64,000 bases of DNA from Bacteroidales bacterium UBA3143 (GTDB lineage Bacteria; Bacteroidota; Bacteroidia; Bacteroidales; Dysgonomonadaceae). Below, piece after piece: positions 50,030 to 59,854 of the stretch; the stretch's first letter is position 1, and each line of letters starts with the position of its first letter. A program made the translations under genes and the position numbers. The notes beneath the pieces are model-generated. The model worked only from the letters and a program-made list of their open reading frames with translations. It made no database searches and had not been told where the DNA came from. Location of the stretch: the NCBI GenBank assembly GCA_002364735.1, contig DEZB01000052.1:1-64000 (forward strand), written 5' to 3'.

Positions 50030-52969
50030 ATGTTAAACAAAGGATTTATTAAAATCTTCGCTATCTTACTTGGGCTTATCTGTTTGTATTACTTGTCATT
50101 TACTGTGGTAAGTAATCATTACGAGAAAAAAGCAGAAGCATATGCAGCTGGAGATTTGAACCTAAAAACTGACTATCTTGATTCGTTATCAACTGAGAAA
50201 GTTTATTTAGGTTATACATTAAAACAAATTCGCGAGAAAGAAATTGGTTTAGGACTCGACCTTAAGGGCGGTATGAACGTAATTTTAGAAATTGATGCAC
50301 GAGGAGTATTAAGCTCATTGGCTAACACAGATGACCCTCAATTTAATCAAGCTCTACGCGAGACTGTTGCTGAAAATAGAAAAGGAAGTTCTCAAGATTT
50401 CATCTCTCTATTTCAACAAAAATATCAAGCCATTGACCAAAATGCGAAGCTGGCAAACATTTTTAGCATTACAATGAGCGACAGGATTAGTCCTGCTGAC
50501 TCAAACGATAAAGTAATTGCAGAATTGCGCAACGAATTGGTTAGTGCAGCTGACAACTCATTTAATGTGTTGCGCACACGTATTGACCGCTTTGGGGTAG
50601 TTGCTCCAAACATTCAGAAATTGGATCGTGCTGAAAGAATACTTATTGAACTACCAGGTATAAAAGAACCTGAGCGTGTACGTAAACTCCTCCAAGGAAG
50701 TGCCAATCTGGAATTCTGGAAAACTTATAACGTGAATGAGCTAATAACTGGATTTAATGATATTAATTCTAAAACCACAGCTTATATTACTTCGCAACAA
50801 ACAGACAGCACACCTGTAGATGAAGAAGTAGCTGATGCTGATACAGTAGTATCGGAAGACGAAACAATGGCATTAGCTGAAACAGAAACATTTAATGAAA
50901 TAGAGAGAAGCGATATAACTATTGACAAAAACTTTGTTCAATACTTTGCTGAACCTTATTTTGCAATGGGTGGAGCTTCTGGTCCAGTAGTTGGTACGGC
51001 CTCTAAAAATGATACGGCTACTATCAACTTTATGCTTGATAAGTATAAAGAATCATTCCCTGGTGATGTTCGTTTCAAATGGGGTTTCAAAGCAGTTGAT
51101 GCAAGAGAAACCTATTTCCAATTGTTTGCATTAAGAGGAGATGGTTCTAAACGTGGTCCTGCTCTTGACGGAGACGTTGTAGTTTCGGCACGTGCCGATC
51201 AAGGTCAACGTGGCTCTGCTTGGGAAGTGAGCATGCAAATGAACTCTTCAGGATCGAGCCGTTGGGCTACTATTACAGGTACTGAAAAGGGTCGTGCCAT
51301 TGCAATTGTATTGGACGGCTATGTATATTCAGCTCCTAATGTGAATGACAAAATTGAAGGTGGACGATCTTCCATTACTGGAAACTTTACGCCCGAAGAG
51401 GCGAGAGACTTAGAGAACACACTGAAATCTGGAAAGATGAAAGCAGGTGTTCGCATTGTGCAAGAAGATATTGTTGGTCCTTCGTTGGGTCAGGAAGCAA
51501 TTAATGCTGGATTTATTTCATTCATTCTGGCACTGATTGTATTGTTTGCTTTCGTTTATTTGCTCTATGGATTGATTCCTGGAACAGTAGTGAATGTTGC
51601 TCTTCTACTTAACTTTTTCTTTATTCTTGGAGCATTAGCTGCATTTCAGGCAGTACTCACATTGCCTGGTATTGCGGGTATGATTTTATCACTGGGTATG
51701 GCGGTGGATGCGAACGTACTTATTAATGAGCGTATAAAGGAAGAGCTTGCAGGTGGTAAAACATTACGAAATGCTGTACAAGATGGATATAAGAATGCCT
51801 TCTCTGCTATTTTTGACTCTAACTTAACAACAGTTATAACGGCTATAGTGCTTGTTTCATTCGGAACAGGTCCTATCAAAGGATTTGCCATTACATTGAT
51901 AATAGGTATCCTTTCATCGTTTCTTACTGCAGTGTTCCTTACACGTTTGGTGTATGAAGGTCAGTTTGCAAAAGGAAGATGGCTCAATCTTACTTTCACA
52001 ACAAAAGCATCTGAAAACTTCTTGAAAAATCCTCAGTTTAAAATACTTGAGAACAGAAGGAAAGCTTTCATGATTGCAGGCGGTTTTGTTCTAATAGGAG
52101 TAATTTCACTTGCTACGCTTCAATTAAATAGAGGTATCGACTTCACTGGAGGTAGAAACTACGTTGTTAGATTTGACGAACCTGTTAAAACAACTGATGT
52201 TCAAGATGCATTAGCTCCATCATTTGGTGACAATGTGAGGGTAATTACCATCGGTTCAAGCAACCAAGTGCGTATATCTACCAACTATATGATTGATAGT
52301 GATGACCCAGATATTGAAGATGAAATCAAAGGATTGTTAGGTGAAAACCTTAGACCATATATAGCGCCAGGTAGCACAATAGATAACTACATACAAAGCT
52401 CGCAAACAGTTGGGCCAAGTGTAGCCAAGGACATCGTTCAAGGTGCAGCATGGGCGTTATTGATTGCGCTTCTATTTATGGGTATTTATATATTTGTAAG
52501 ATTCCGCAACTGGACATACTCTTTGGGAACACTTGCAGCAATATCTATTGATGCTTTTGCAGTAGTTGCATTGTACTCGTTGCTCTACAAGATTATGCCA
52601 TTCTCAATGGAGATTGACCAAACATTTGTTGCGGCCATTCTAACCGTTATTGGATACTCTATCAATGATAAGGTGGTTGTGTTTGACCGTGTGAGAGAGT
52701 TCAGACAGCTTTATCCAAAACGTAATCTGTTTGCAGTTATCAACGACTCATTAAATGCTACTTTGGCAAGAACCATTAACACCAGTGTGAGTACAATACT
52801 TGTAATTCTTATGATTTTCTTCTTTGGTGGAGATGCAATTAGAAGCTTTGTATTTGCCATGTTGATTGGTATTGTGGTTGGAACAGCTACCAGTTTGTTT
52901 ATTGCAGCACCCATTGCTTACAATATGATGACCAGAAAAGGCAAGGATGAGGCCGTAATAGTGAAATAA
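50030..52969 (+). CDS. secDF: SecDF protein-export fusion
   Basis: 979 aa, both halves fused as usual in Bacteroidetes. It uses the proton-motive force to pull preproteins through SecYEG. SecD half: GLGLDLKGGMNVILEID, a long periplasmic P1 domain with an acidic insert (about 260-300, VDEEVADADTVVSEDE), DLENTLKSGKMKAG, and GMAVDANVLINERIKEE. SecF half begins near 680: RGIDFTGGRNYVVRF, ISIDAFAVVALYSLL, and GYSINDKVVVFDRVRE. Twelve membrane segments expected. Monocistronic; terminator at 53013-53053. Confidence 0.97.
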   Translation: MLNKGFIKIFAILLGLICLYYLSFTVVSNHYEKKAEAYAAGDLNLKTDYLDSLSTEKVYLGYTLKQIREKEIGLGLDLKGGMNVILEIDARGVLSSLANTDDPQFNQALRETVAENRKGSSQDFISLFQQKYQAIDQNAKLANIFSITMSDRISPADSNDKVIAELRNELVSAADNSFNVLRTRIDRFGVVAPNIQKLDRAERILIELPGIKEPERVRKLLQGSANLEFWKTYNVNELITGFNDINSKTTAYITSQQTDSTPVDEEVADADTVVSEDETMALAETETFNEIERSDITIDKNFVQYFAEPYFAMGGASGPVVGTASKNDTATINFMLDKYKESFPGDVRFKWGFKAVDARETYFQLFALRGDGSKRGPALDGDVVVSARADQGQRGSAWEVSMQMNSSGSSRWATITGTEKGRAIAIVLDGYVYSAPNVNDKIEGGRSSITGNFTPEEARDLENTLKSGKMKAGVRIVQEDIVGPSLGQEAINAGFISFILALIVLFAFVYLLYGLIPGTVVNVALLLNFFFILGALAAFQAVLTLPGIAGMILSLGMAVDANVLINERIKEELAGGKTLRNAVQDGYKNAFSAIFDSNLTTVITAIVLVSFGTGPIKGFAITLIIGILSSFLTAVFLTRLVYEGQFAKGRWLNLTFTTKASENFLKNPQFKILENRRKAFMIAGGFVLIGVISLATLQLNRGIDFTGGRNYVVRFDEPVKTTDVQDALAPSFGDNVRVITIGSSNQVRISTNYMIDSDDPDIEDEIKGLLGENLRPYIAPGSTIDNYIQSSQTVGPSVAKDIVQGAAWALLIALLFMGIYIFVRFRNWTYSLGTLAAISIDAFAVVALYSLLYKIMPFSMEIDQTFVAAILTVIGYSINDKVVVFDRVREFRQLYPKRNLFAVINDSLNATLARTINTSVSTILVILMIFFFGGDAIRSFVFAMLIGIVVGTATSLFIAAPIAYNMMTRKGKDEAVIVK

Positions 52970-53012
52970 TAAAAGCATGTTCAGTCGAATTTGACTAACA
53001 ACATTTATAATC

Positions 53013-53053
53013 AAAAAAGCGGGTTGCAATTAGTTTTGCAATCCGCTTTTTTA
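53013..53053 (+). terminator. Intrinsic terminator of secDF
   Basis: Stem AAAAGCGGGTTGCAA paired with TTGCAATCCGCTTTT (one G-T pair), short loop, T run. Confidence 0.9.
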
Positions 53054-53130
53054 TTAAATAAATAACATAGTGATGCAGACATTCAATCGAAAAATAAGCT
53101 ATTTTCCATCATTATTTTTTATTTATTTCG

Positions 53131-53138
53131 TACTTTTG
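53131..53138 (+). promoter_or_regulatory. -7 box of tRNA-Thr
   Basis: TACTTTTG, 25 bp before the mature tRNA 5' end; no -33 match. Confidence 0.45.
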
Positions 53139-53163
53139 TAGTTATCAAGAATAACTTCAACAG

Positions 53164-53236
53164 GCCACAATAGCTCAGTCGGTAGAGTAACGCATTCGTA
53201 ACGCGTCGGTCGCGAGTTCGATTCTCGCTTGTGGCT
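53164..53236 (+). tRNA. tRNA-Thr (CGT anticodon)
   Basis: 73 nt cloverleaf. Acceptor GCCACAA / TTGTGGC, D-arm GCTC / GAGT, anticodon loop TTCGTAA (CGT, reads ACG), T-arm GCGAG-TTCGATT-CTCGC, discriminator T, no encoded CCA. The lowest anticodon-stem pair is an A-C mismatch; all other stems pair. Single gene. Confidence 0.93.
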
Positions 53237-53430
53237 CTTAAGTTTTCGTGCAAGCGTTCAGTAGAAAACAATATTCAACCTCCATTTCTTTTCAAATTAT
53301 TATATTGGTGCTAATCTCTCCTCTCTCTTTTGCATCAATATCTAATTATATTTTTTTTCTTCTGTATGTGTCAATTTGAAAACAATTGCCCCATTTTTTT
53401 ACAATTCATTGGAAGAAGCGTCACAAAAAA

Positions 53431-53757
53431 GTTAGAAATCAAATCCACCGCGGTGAATTGGACATTCATCTCATGAAAATTCAATTTACCACGGTGAAAA
53501 TGTTTTGAAACACTATTTTGAAGCTTTTTTGGAGAAATTTGATAGAAAAACACTGTGAGAAAAGAAAAAACAAGCTAAGATTGAAAAATCAATCTATAAT
53601 AGTAGAATTCTACAACGAAAATTGGTCTTTTTAAGGCATAAATGATGCGAATAAGGGCAATAATACAGAAATAATGTGTTTTCAAACATTTTCACCGCGG
53701 TGGATGCAAGTTTCATCAGTTTTGAACATTTTCACCGCGGTGAAAATGTTTTGAAAA
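53431..53757. repeat. CCGCGG-palindrome element, copy B
   Basis: About 330 bp, same architecture as 34887-35225. Left end: CACCGCGGTGAATTG (53446-53460) and the inverted CAATTTACCACGGTG (53482-53496). Right end: AACATTTTCACCGCGGTG at about 53686-53703 and again at 53725-53742, where it continues into a perfect 26-bp palindrome (53725-53750). The 666-bp gap 53237-53902 contains no gene and nothing else recognised. Confidence 0.9.
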
Positions 53758-53902
53758 GATAAGAAAGATGGCTGAAGAAAGCGCCTTCGAGGAGTAAAAA
53801 TTGTTTGACTTCAACGCCTGAGGCATCTCCTCGAAAGATGGAATATTAGTTCTTTTAAAACAGTGTGCAGTGAAGGAGCTATGCAGATACCAAAAAAACA
53901 AT

Positions 53903-55240
53903 CTATCTCCTAAATTCCAACATCTCCCCGCTTGGTTCACCCACAACTTCTCCATTATGAAAAGCAATTTTCCCATTTAAGATAGTTGTTTGGATGCTCG
54001 ACGAAAATGTTTCTCCCTCCAAAGGAGACCACCCGCATTTGTAAAGTATATTATCAGTAGTAATTGTGTAAGGCTTATTAGGATTGACCATTACCATATC
54101 TGCAAAATAACCTTCGCGAATGAATCCCCTATCTTTCACACCAAAAAGCTTGGCAGGAGCATGACACATTTTCTCTACCACTTGCTCTTTGCTTAAAACA
54201 TTTTGCGAAGCAAGCTGTAACATCATCTGCAAAGAATGTTGCACCAATGGACCTCCAGAAGCTGCTTTCAGTGCACCTCCCTCTTTTTCTTTCAAAGTAT
54301 GTGGTGCATGGTCGCTTGCAACAACATCCAATTTGTTTTCTAATAGAGCTTTCCGTAATTCATTTCTGTCTCTTTCAGTTTTAATTGCTGGATTCCATTT
54401 AATGCGAGAACCAAGTCGTTCGTAATCATCATCTGTAAACCAAAGATGATGAACACAAGCTTCTGCAGTAATTTTCTTTTCAGAAAGTGGTTTTGCATCA
54501 AATAGTTGCATTTCTTTAGCTGTTGAAAGATGCAAAACATGCAGGCGTGCTCCATATCTATCGGCAAGCTCAATGGCTTCGGCCGATGATTCATAACATG
54601 CTTCAGCACTTCGAATCAGGGGATGGTATTTAATTGGTATATCTTCACCAAACTCTTTGGTATATTTTTGTATGTTATTGCGGATAATTGATTCCTTTTC
54701 ACAGTGGGTAGCTATAAGCATATCTATTTCTGCAAAGATAGCTTGTAGCGCTTTTTTGTTATCAACCAGCATATTACCAGTAGATGCACCCATAAATATC
54801 TTTATTCCACAAAGATTTTTAGAATCTGCCTTCTTTAGTTCCGCTAAATTATCATTGGTTGCACCAAGATAGAAAGCATAATTGGCAAATGACTTACCAT
54901 GGGCAAACTCATTCTTTTTATCCCACTCATCAAGGGTTGTGGTTTGTGGATTAGTGTTGGGCATTTCCATATAGCTGGTTACTCCGCCTGCAATGGCTGC
55001 TCTACTTTCTGAGCAAATATCGCCCTTGTGTGTAAGACCTGGTTCGCGAAAATGAACTTGATCGTCAATGACCCCTGGTATAAGATAAAAACCGTCCGCC
55101 TCAATTATTTGTGACAGATTGCAAATTTCTTCAGGAACTTCTTGTGTGTAGATTTTATCTATTCTATCATTTTTGATAAGAACATTACCTTTATAAGAAA
55201 CACCTTCATTTATTATAGTGGCATTGCGGATGAGTAGCAT
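53903..55240 (-). CDS. pyrC: Dihydroorotase (class I)
   Basis: 445 aa amidohydrolase of pyrimidine synthesis. Metal-site and substrate motifs: DDQVHFREPG (59-68), KIFMGASTGNM, ATHCEKE, LHVLHLSTAKE and VASDHAPHT. In most class I enzymes the first motif is DxHVHxREPG; here the first His ligand is Gln61, while His63 and Arg65 are kept. The variant appears typical of Bacteroidetes relatives, so it is probably active, but metal content may differ. Overlaps nothing; the next gene upstream (DPM1-like) starts 51 bp away and may be co-transcribed. Confidence 0.92.
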   Translation of the reverse strand: MLLIRNATIINEGVSYKGNVLIKNDRIDKIYTQEVPEEICNLSQIIEADGFYLIPGVIDDQVHFREPGLTHKGDICSESRAAIAGGVTSYMEMPNTNPQTTTLDEWDKKNEFAHGKSFANYAFYLGATNDNLAELKKADSKNLCGIKIFMGASTGNMLVDNKKALQAIFAEIDMLIATHCEKESIIRNNIQKYTKEFGEDIPIKYHPLIRSAEACYESSAEAIELADRYGARLHVLHLSTAKEMQLFDAKPLSEKKITAEACVHHLWFTDDDYERLGSRIKWNPAIKTERDRNELRKALLENKLDVVASDHAPHTLKEKEGGALKAASGGPLVQHSLQMMLQLASQNVLSKEQVVEKMCHAPAKLFGVKDRGFIREGYFADMVMVNPNKPYTITTDNILYKCGWSPLEGETFSSSIQTTILNGKIAFHNGEVVGEPSGEMLEFRR

Positions 55241-55291
55241 AATTACTTGTTTTTTAGATGCAATGGGATAATAATAAAAACATAATTCGTA

Positions 55292-56050
55292 TCAGTTTTG
55301 CTTTAAAATGGTGGATTTTCGCGGCTTTATTCTACCTGTAATTTTTTTCCATCTCAAATCCATTACTCCAAAAAAGGCTTCGCCAAAAATACCCGTATTC
55401 ATTTTAGAAGTTCCTAATTGTCGATTGACAAATATAACGGAAACCTCCTTAATTTTAAAGCCCAACACATAAGTTTTATATTTCATCTCAATCTGAAAAG
55501 CGTATCCCTTAAACTGTATTTTATCAAGATCAATAGTCTCCAAAACTTTGCGCCTATAGCATTTAAAGCCCGCAGTACTGTCGTGAACATTCAACCGGGT
55601 AATAAAGCGCACATATTTAGATGCAAAATAAGACATCAAGACACGCCCAATGGGCCAATTAACGACATTAACACCTGAACAATAGCGTGAACCAATGGCT
55701 AAATCATATCCTTCTGCATGACAAGCATGATAGAGGCGAGGCAGATCATCGGGATTGTGAGAGAAGTCGGCATCCATTTCGAAAATAAACTCATAATTTC
55801 GCGCTAATGCCCACTTAAAACCATGTATATATGCTGTGCCCAAGCCCATTTTCCCTTTGCGTTCTTCAATAAATAGCTCCCCTGGAAATTCTTCCATTAA
55901 GCGGTGTATAATGTCAGCCGTACCATCGGGAGATGCATCATCAACTACAAGAATGTGAAACCTTTTGGGTAAAGAGAAAACTGCACGAATAATATTTTCG
56001 ATGTTTTCCTTTTCATTATAAGTAGGAATAATTACAATGCTGTCTGCCAT
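55292..56050 (-). CDS. DPM1-like polyprenol monophosphomannose synthase
   Basis: 252 aa GT2 enzyme of the dolichol/polyprenyl-phosphate mannose synthase type. SIVIIPTYNEKENIENIIRAV, HILVVDDASPDGTADII, FIFEMDADFSHNPDDLPRL (DAD metal motif) and DLAIGSRYCSGVNVVNWP are diagnostic. No C-terminal membrane domain, so it is a soluble or peripheral enzyme. Probably makes a lipid-linked sugar donor for periplasmic glycosylation. Followed by pyrC. Confidence 0.92.
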   Translation of the reverse strand: MADSIVIIPTYNEKENIENIIRAVFSLPKRFHILVVDDASPDGTADIIHRLMEEFPGELFIEERKGKMGLGTAYIHGFKWALARNYEFIFEMDADFSHNPDDLPRLYHACHAEGYDLAIGSRYCSGVNVVNWPIGRVLMSYFASKYVRFITRLNVHDSTAGFKCYRRKVLETIDLDKIQFKGYAFQIEMKYKTYVLGFKIKEVSVIFVNRQLGTSKMNTGIFGEAFFGVMDLRWKKITGRIKPRKSTILKQN

Positions 56051-56070
56051 ATTTATATTTTTATAATCGC

Positions 56071-56078
56071 AAATTTAC
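56071..56078 (-). promoter_or_regulatory. -7 box of DPM1-like/pyrC genes
   Basis: CAAATTTA, read TAAATTTG on the minus strand, 20 bp before the start codon. Confidence 0.5.
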
Positions 56079-56210
56079 AATATAAATGAGTAAGAAAAAA
56101 GAATTATAATTCTTATTGTAACGATTGTATTGAAACTCAGTCTTATGTAGATCAAAAGTAAATATAATTACCACCATTGTTAGATACATCTCAATATTGC
56201 CACTAATATA

Positions 56211-56242
56211 TTTGGTAATTACAAAAATGATTCTTATCTTTG
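56211..56242 (+). promoter_or_regulatory. Promoter of initiator tRNA
   Basis: TTTG (56211-56214), a 20-bp spacer and TATCTTTG (56235-56242); the best consensus promoter in the window, 25 bp before the tRNA. Confidence 0.75.
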
Positions 56243-56267
56243 CACTCTCAATTAAGAGAAAACATAT

Positions 56268-56340
<73 letters not shown>

Positions 56341-56346
56341 CTTTAG

Positions 56347-56378
56347 AAAAAGATCGAAAACAATTTCGATCTTTTTTT
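56347..56378 (+). terminator. Terminator of tRNA-fMet
   Basis: Stem AAGATCGAAA / TTTCGATCTT with a 4-nt loop and T7. Confidence 0.92.
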
Positions 56379-56523
56379 GTTTAAGGAACTTGTTAGTAAC
56401 AAGTAAAAATGAATAATGTATTGGAAATGAACCATACATCATTTTTTTTGCTCATCGTTTTTATGTTAATTTGCGCCTCAATAAAAAAAGGGCGTCCATA
56501 AAAGCGTTCTTAAACAATTAAAT

Positions 56524-56988
56524 ATGAGAATATATTTTATTTCCTTTTTTATTTTAATGAGTACATTGGGCTTTGCCCAAAAGAGTGTCAAAGCATCTTT
56601 TTATCACAACAAGTTTGAAGGCCGTTTAACATCAAGCGGAATCAGATACAGAAGCGACAGCTTGACATGTGCTCACCGCACCCTCCCGTTCGGGACAAGG
56701 TTAAAAGTAGTAAACCCCAAAAACAACAGTTTTGTAATAGTAAAAGTAACTGATAGAGGTCCCTTTATTAGAGGACGAGATATCGATTTATCTTATGCTG
56801 CGGCAGAAAGATTAGATATCGTAAATCAAGGCGTAGCTCAAGTAGTATTTACTAAACTACGCGAAATTAAGTTCACACCTCCCATCAAATTTGATAAAAG
56901 AGGAATGTTTCTTGCAGAAACTGAACCTCATGACATATCCGATAAATTGGATATTGGTAAAGGGGAAGTGCTGTACACACAGAAGTAA
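56524..56988 (+). CDS. RlpA-like septal ring lytic transglycosylase
   Basis: 154 aa. Signal peptide (about 1-18, IYFISFFILMSTLGFA). Double-psi beta-barrel: KASFYHNKFEGRLTSSG, LTCAHRTLPFGTRLKVVNP, VKVTDRGPFIRGRDIDLSYAAAERL. RlpA cleaves denuded peptidoglycan at division sites. No SPOR domain, so it is a short form; the C-terminal 35 residues are extra. The Asp of TDRGPF and His of CAHR are kept. Strong terminator follows. Confidence 0.9.
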   Translation: MRIYFISFFILMSTLGFAQKSVKASFYHNKFEGRLTSSGIRYRSDSLTCAHRTLPFGTRLKVVNPKNNSFVIVKVTDRGPFIRGRDIDLSYAAAERLDIVNQGVAQVVFTKLREIKFTPPIKFDKRGMFLAETEPHDISDKLDIGKGEVLYTQK

Positions 56989-57030
56989 AAAAACAACACG
57001 TCATAAGAGTTCGCTCTTGTTCGTGAATAT

Positions 57031-57061
57031 AAAAAGAGGCGCATTTTTTGCGCCTCTTTTT
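57031..57061 (+). terminator. Terminator of rlpA-like gene
   Basis: Stem AAAAAGAGGCGCA / TGCGCCTCTTTTT with a T-rich loop. Confidence 0.92.
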
Positions 57062-57127
57062 ATGTTTAAAACTATTCCTTATTCTATAATACCTCATCAA
57101 CCTGAGGAATCACAGCAATACTGTGTG

Positions 57128-57370
57128 TTTAAAAAAATGAGCAAGACGAAAAAAAACAAGATGAGTACGGATTGTGTACCTATAATAATTTCTATACTCA
57201 TAGCACACATTGAATATTTACTTCATCGATAAATAAGGTAATAAGGTTGCGGAGAGGGGGCTTTAAGTCAATGTTACTAAGGTTTGAGAAGCCTACTGCT
57301 ATTTGCTTTATTTTTAGACATAATGGCTCCTAATAAACTTACTGCTTGTATTCAACTCTCTAAAATTAAA
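57128..57370 (-). repeat. Diverged copy of the 10.8-kb tandem repeat (right of rlpA)
   Basis: Contains GGTAATAAGGTT, AATGTTACTAAGGTT, CTATTTGCTTTATTTTTAG and GCTTGTATTCAACTCTC, the reverse complements of blocks in the 230-bp unit. About 85% identical by eye to 59855-60080 over its core (57234-57365), in the same orientation. No gene; 57371-57454 shows nothing else. Confidence 0.85.
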
Positions 57371-57454
57371 TATCTCAACTGCTTATAATGCTTCAAAACT
57401 TATAATTCTATTATAGAAAAATATAGCATTATGCAAATAAATAATAGAGGCACC

Positions 57455-59758
57455 CTACTTCTCATTCGTAAAAGAATAAGGATAGTCAGATTTATCAATA
57501 CCTCTTTGTTTATTTGGAGAATCTGATAACTCAATGTCTATTTGTGCACCATTCAATAAATCTTGATGGGTAAGGTAATTTTTGGTATTGTTTTCGCCAT
57601 TTATCTTCATCGAAGATATGTATCTGCGAGATGGATGATTATTGGGAGCATTAACTACAAACTTTTTACCATTTTCAAGTGTCACAGTAACCTTTTCAAA
57701 CAAAGGTGAACCAACAACATATTCATCCGTACCAGGACATACAGGATAGAAGCCTAACGCCGAAAAGACATACCAAGCAGATGTTTGGCCATTATCTTCG
57801 TCTCCACAATATCCGTCAGGAGCTGCACTATAGAGCTTATCCATCACTTCACGCGACCAATATTGACTTTTCCATGGTTCGCTTGCATAATTGTACAGGT
57901 AAACCATGTGTTGAATAGGTTGATTGCCATGAGCATATTGACCCATATTCATTATCTGCATTTCTCTGATTTCGTGAATCACTTGTCCATAGTAGCTGTC
58001 ATCAAAAATAGGAGGCATGATGAATACAGAATCAAGCATGGTTACAAATTGCTTGTTTCCACCCATCAAATTAATCAGTCCTTGTGTATCGTGAAAAACA
58101 GACCATGTATAGTGCCAGCTATTACCTTCTGTGAAAGCATCACCCCATTTGGTAGGACTAAAAGGAGATTGAAAAGTACCATCTTTATTTTTACCGCGCA
58201 TCAAGTTGTATTCAGGTGAAAAAAGATTCCTGTAGTTTTGAGAACGTTTTGCAAAAAGATCTATCTCTGCTTGAGGTTTGTTTAAGGCCTTTGCTAATTT
58301 ATAAATTGTCCAATCGGCATAAGCATACTCAAGCGTTCGAGCAGCATTCTCATTAATCTTCACATCATAAGGCACATAACCAAGCGTGTTGTAATATTCG
58401 TGTCCCAATCGTCCTGTTGAGGATACTGTCGGATGCACATTCTTTGTCCCGTGTATCATTGCATCATACAACGCCTCAATATCATAACCCCTTAAACCTT
58501 TTAGATAAGCATCGGTAACTACTGAAGCCGAGTTATTTCCAATCATCACCCCTCTATGTCCTGGGCTTGCCCACTCTGGCAAGAAACCACTCTCCTTATA
58601 GGTATTGACTAACCCCTCTTGCATTTGTTCATTTACAGATGGATAAATTAAATTAAGCAACGGAAACAAAGCGCGAAATGTATCCCAGAAACCCGTGTCT
58701 GTGTACATGTATCCGGGCAATACTTTCCCATTGTAAGGACTGTAATGTACAGTTTCTCCCCCTGCCGTTATTTCATGAAATTTTCTTGGAAAAAGCAATG
58801 AGCGATAGAGCGTAGAGTAAAATGTGCGTAAATTATCCACATTACTATCCTCTATTTGGATTCGACCCAACACATCATTCCATTCATCACGACCATCAGT
58901 TACAACCGTTTCAAAATCTTTGCTTGCCACTTCTTCTAAGTTTTGCCACGCTTGTTCGTAGCTTATAAAAGAAGATGCCACACGAGCCATCACTTGTTCG
59001 TCTTTATTTGTAGAAAAACCAACGATTGCACCAACATGCGTATCTTGTGTTTTCAACACATCTTTGCTAATCTTCCCGTTAGTTACTGTGTTTTTGTATT
59101 CAAATGGTTTATCGAAAACGATTACAAAGTAATTTTTAAAATTATCAGGTACTCCCCCACTATTGCGCGTAGTATAACCAATCACCGCATTCTTTTCTGG
59201 TATTATCTCTATCGCAGATTCTTTATCAAATGCATCTACAATAACATAAGATTTGTCAGTTTCGGGAAAAGTGAAACGAAAAATAGCAGCTCTCTCTGTA
59301 GGAGTTATCTCTGTTTTAACATCGTAATCAGCTAAATATACACTGTAGTAGTTAGGTTTAGCAACCTCGGCTTTGTGAGAAAACCAACTTGCCCGTTCCT
59401 CCTCATCAAAAACAAGTCTGTCCGTTACAGGCAATATAGAAAACTGTCCATAATCATTCATCCACGGACTGGGTTGATGCGTTTGTTTAAAACCCCTGAT
59501 CTTGTCATCTGTATAAGTATATTGCCAACCATCACCCATTTTGCGGGTTTGCGGAGTCCAAAAGTTCATGCCCCATGGTCGTGCAATGGCTGGATATGTA
59601 TTACCTGCAGACAATTCATATTTTGATTGCGTGCCCATCAAAATACTCACATAATCAATGGGATCTTGGTTCAATAAGTAATTATCTTGTGCATCTATCG
59701 TTTGATTGAAAGTAACAAACAGCAATACCAATGTAACAATTATATTTTTCCTTTTCAT
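57455..59758 (-). CDS. GH92 alpha-1,2-mannosidase
   Basis: 767 aa from ATG at 59758, where a signal peptide begins (MKRKNIIVTLVLLFVTF, cleavage near IDAQ). An upstream ATG at 59815 would add a charged 19-residue leader ahead of the signal. Calcium-dependent exo-mannosidase fold: LMGTQSKYELSAGNTYPAIARPWGMN, GFKQTHQPSPWMNDYG, TGFWDTFRALFPL and the catalytic-region DGYCGDEDNGQTSAWYVFSALGFYPV. Likely trims mannose from fungal or host glycans in the periplasm. Stands alone, with no SusC/D partner, and is flanked by direct repeat copies. Confidence 0.95.
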   Translation of the reverse strand: MKRKNIIVTLVLLFVTFNQTIDAQDNYLLNQDPIDYVSILMGTQSKYELSAGNTYPAIARPWGMNFWTPQTRKMGDGWQYTYTDDKIRGFKQTHQPSPWMNDYGQFSILPVTDRLVFDEEERASWFSHKAEVAKPNYYSVYLADYDVKTEITPTERAAIFRFTFPETDKSYVIVDAFDKESAIEIIPEKNAVIGYTTRNSGGVPDNFKNYFVIVFDKPFEYKNTVTNGKISKDVLKTQDTHVGAIVGFSTNKDEQVMARVASSFISYEQAWQNLEEVASKDFETVVTDGRDEWNDVLGRIQIEDSNVDNLRTFYSTLYRSLLFPRKFHEITAGGETVHYSPYNGKVLPGYMYTDTGFWDTFRALFPLLNLIYPSVNEQMQEGLVNTYKESGFLPEWASPGHRGVMIGNNSASVVTDAYLKGLRGYDIEALYDAMIHGTKNVHPTVSSTGRLGHEYYNTLGYVPYDVKINENAARTLEYAYADWTIYKLAKALNKPQAEIDLFAKRSQNYRNLFSPEYNLMRGKNKDGTFQSPFSPTKWGDAFTEGNSWHYTWSVFHDTQGLINLMGGNKQFVTMLDSVFIMPPIFDDSYYGQVIHEIREMQIMNMGQYAHGNQPIQHMVYLYNYASEPWKSQYWSREVMDKLYSAAPDGYCGDEDNGQTSAWYVFSALGFYPVCPGTDEYVVGSPLFEKVTVTLENGKKFVVNAPNNHPSRRYISSMKINGENNTKNYLTHQDLLNGAQIDIELSDSPNKQRGIDKSDYPYSFTNEK

Positions 59759-59834
59759 ATACATATTCAATTCAAAGTTCAATAACTCCAGTTTATTTTC
59801 TTGTTCCAGCTTCATGAATAAACCTAATTTCCTG

Positions 59835-59842
59835 CAAAATTA
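59835..59842 (-). promoter_or_regulatory. -7 box of GH92 gene
   Basis: CAAAATTA, read TAATTTTG on the minus strand; initiation near 59829. Confidence 0.45.
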
Positions 59843-59854
59843 GGTGTTTAAAAC

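Noticed and set aside
53164..53236. tRNA-Thr as a pseudogene because of one A-C mismatch
   Set aside because: All other stems pair and the loop residues are standard; a single closing mismatch is tolerated.
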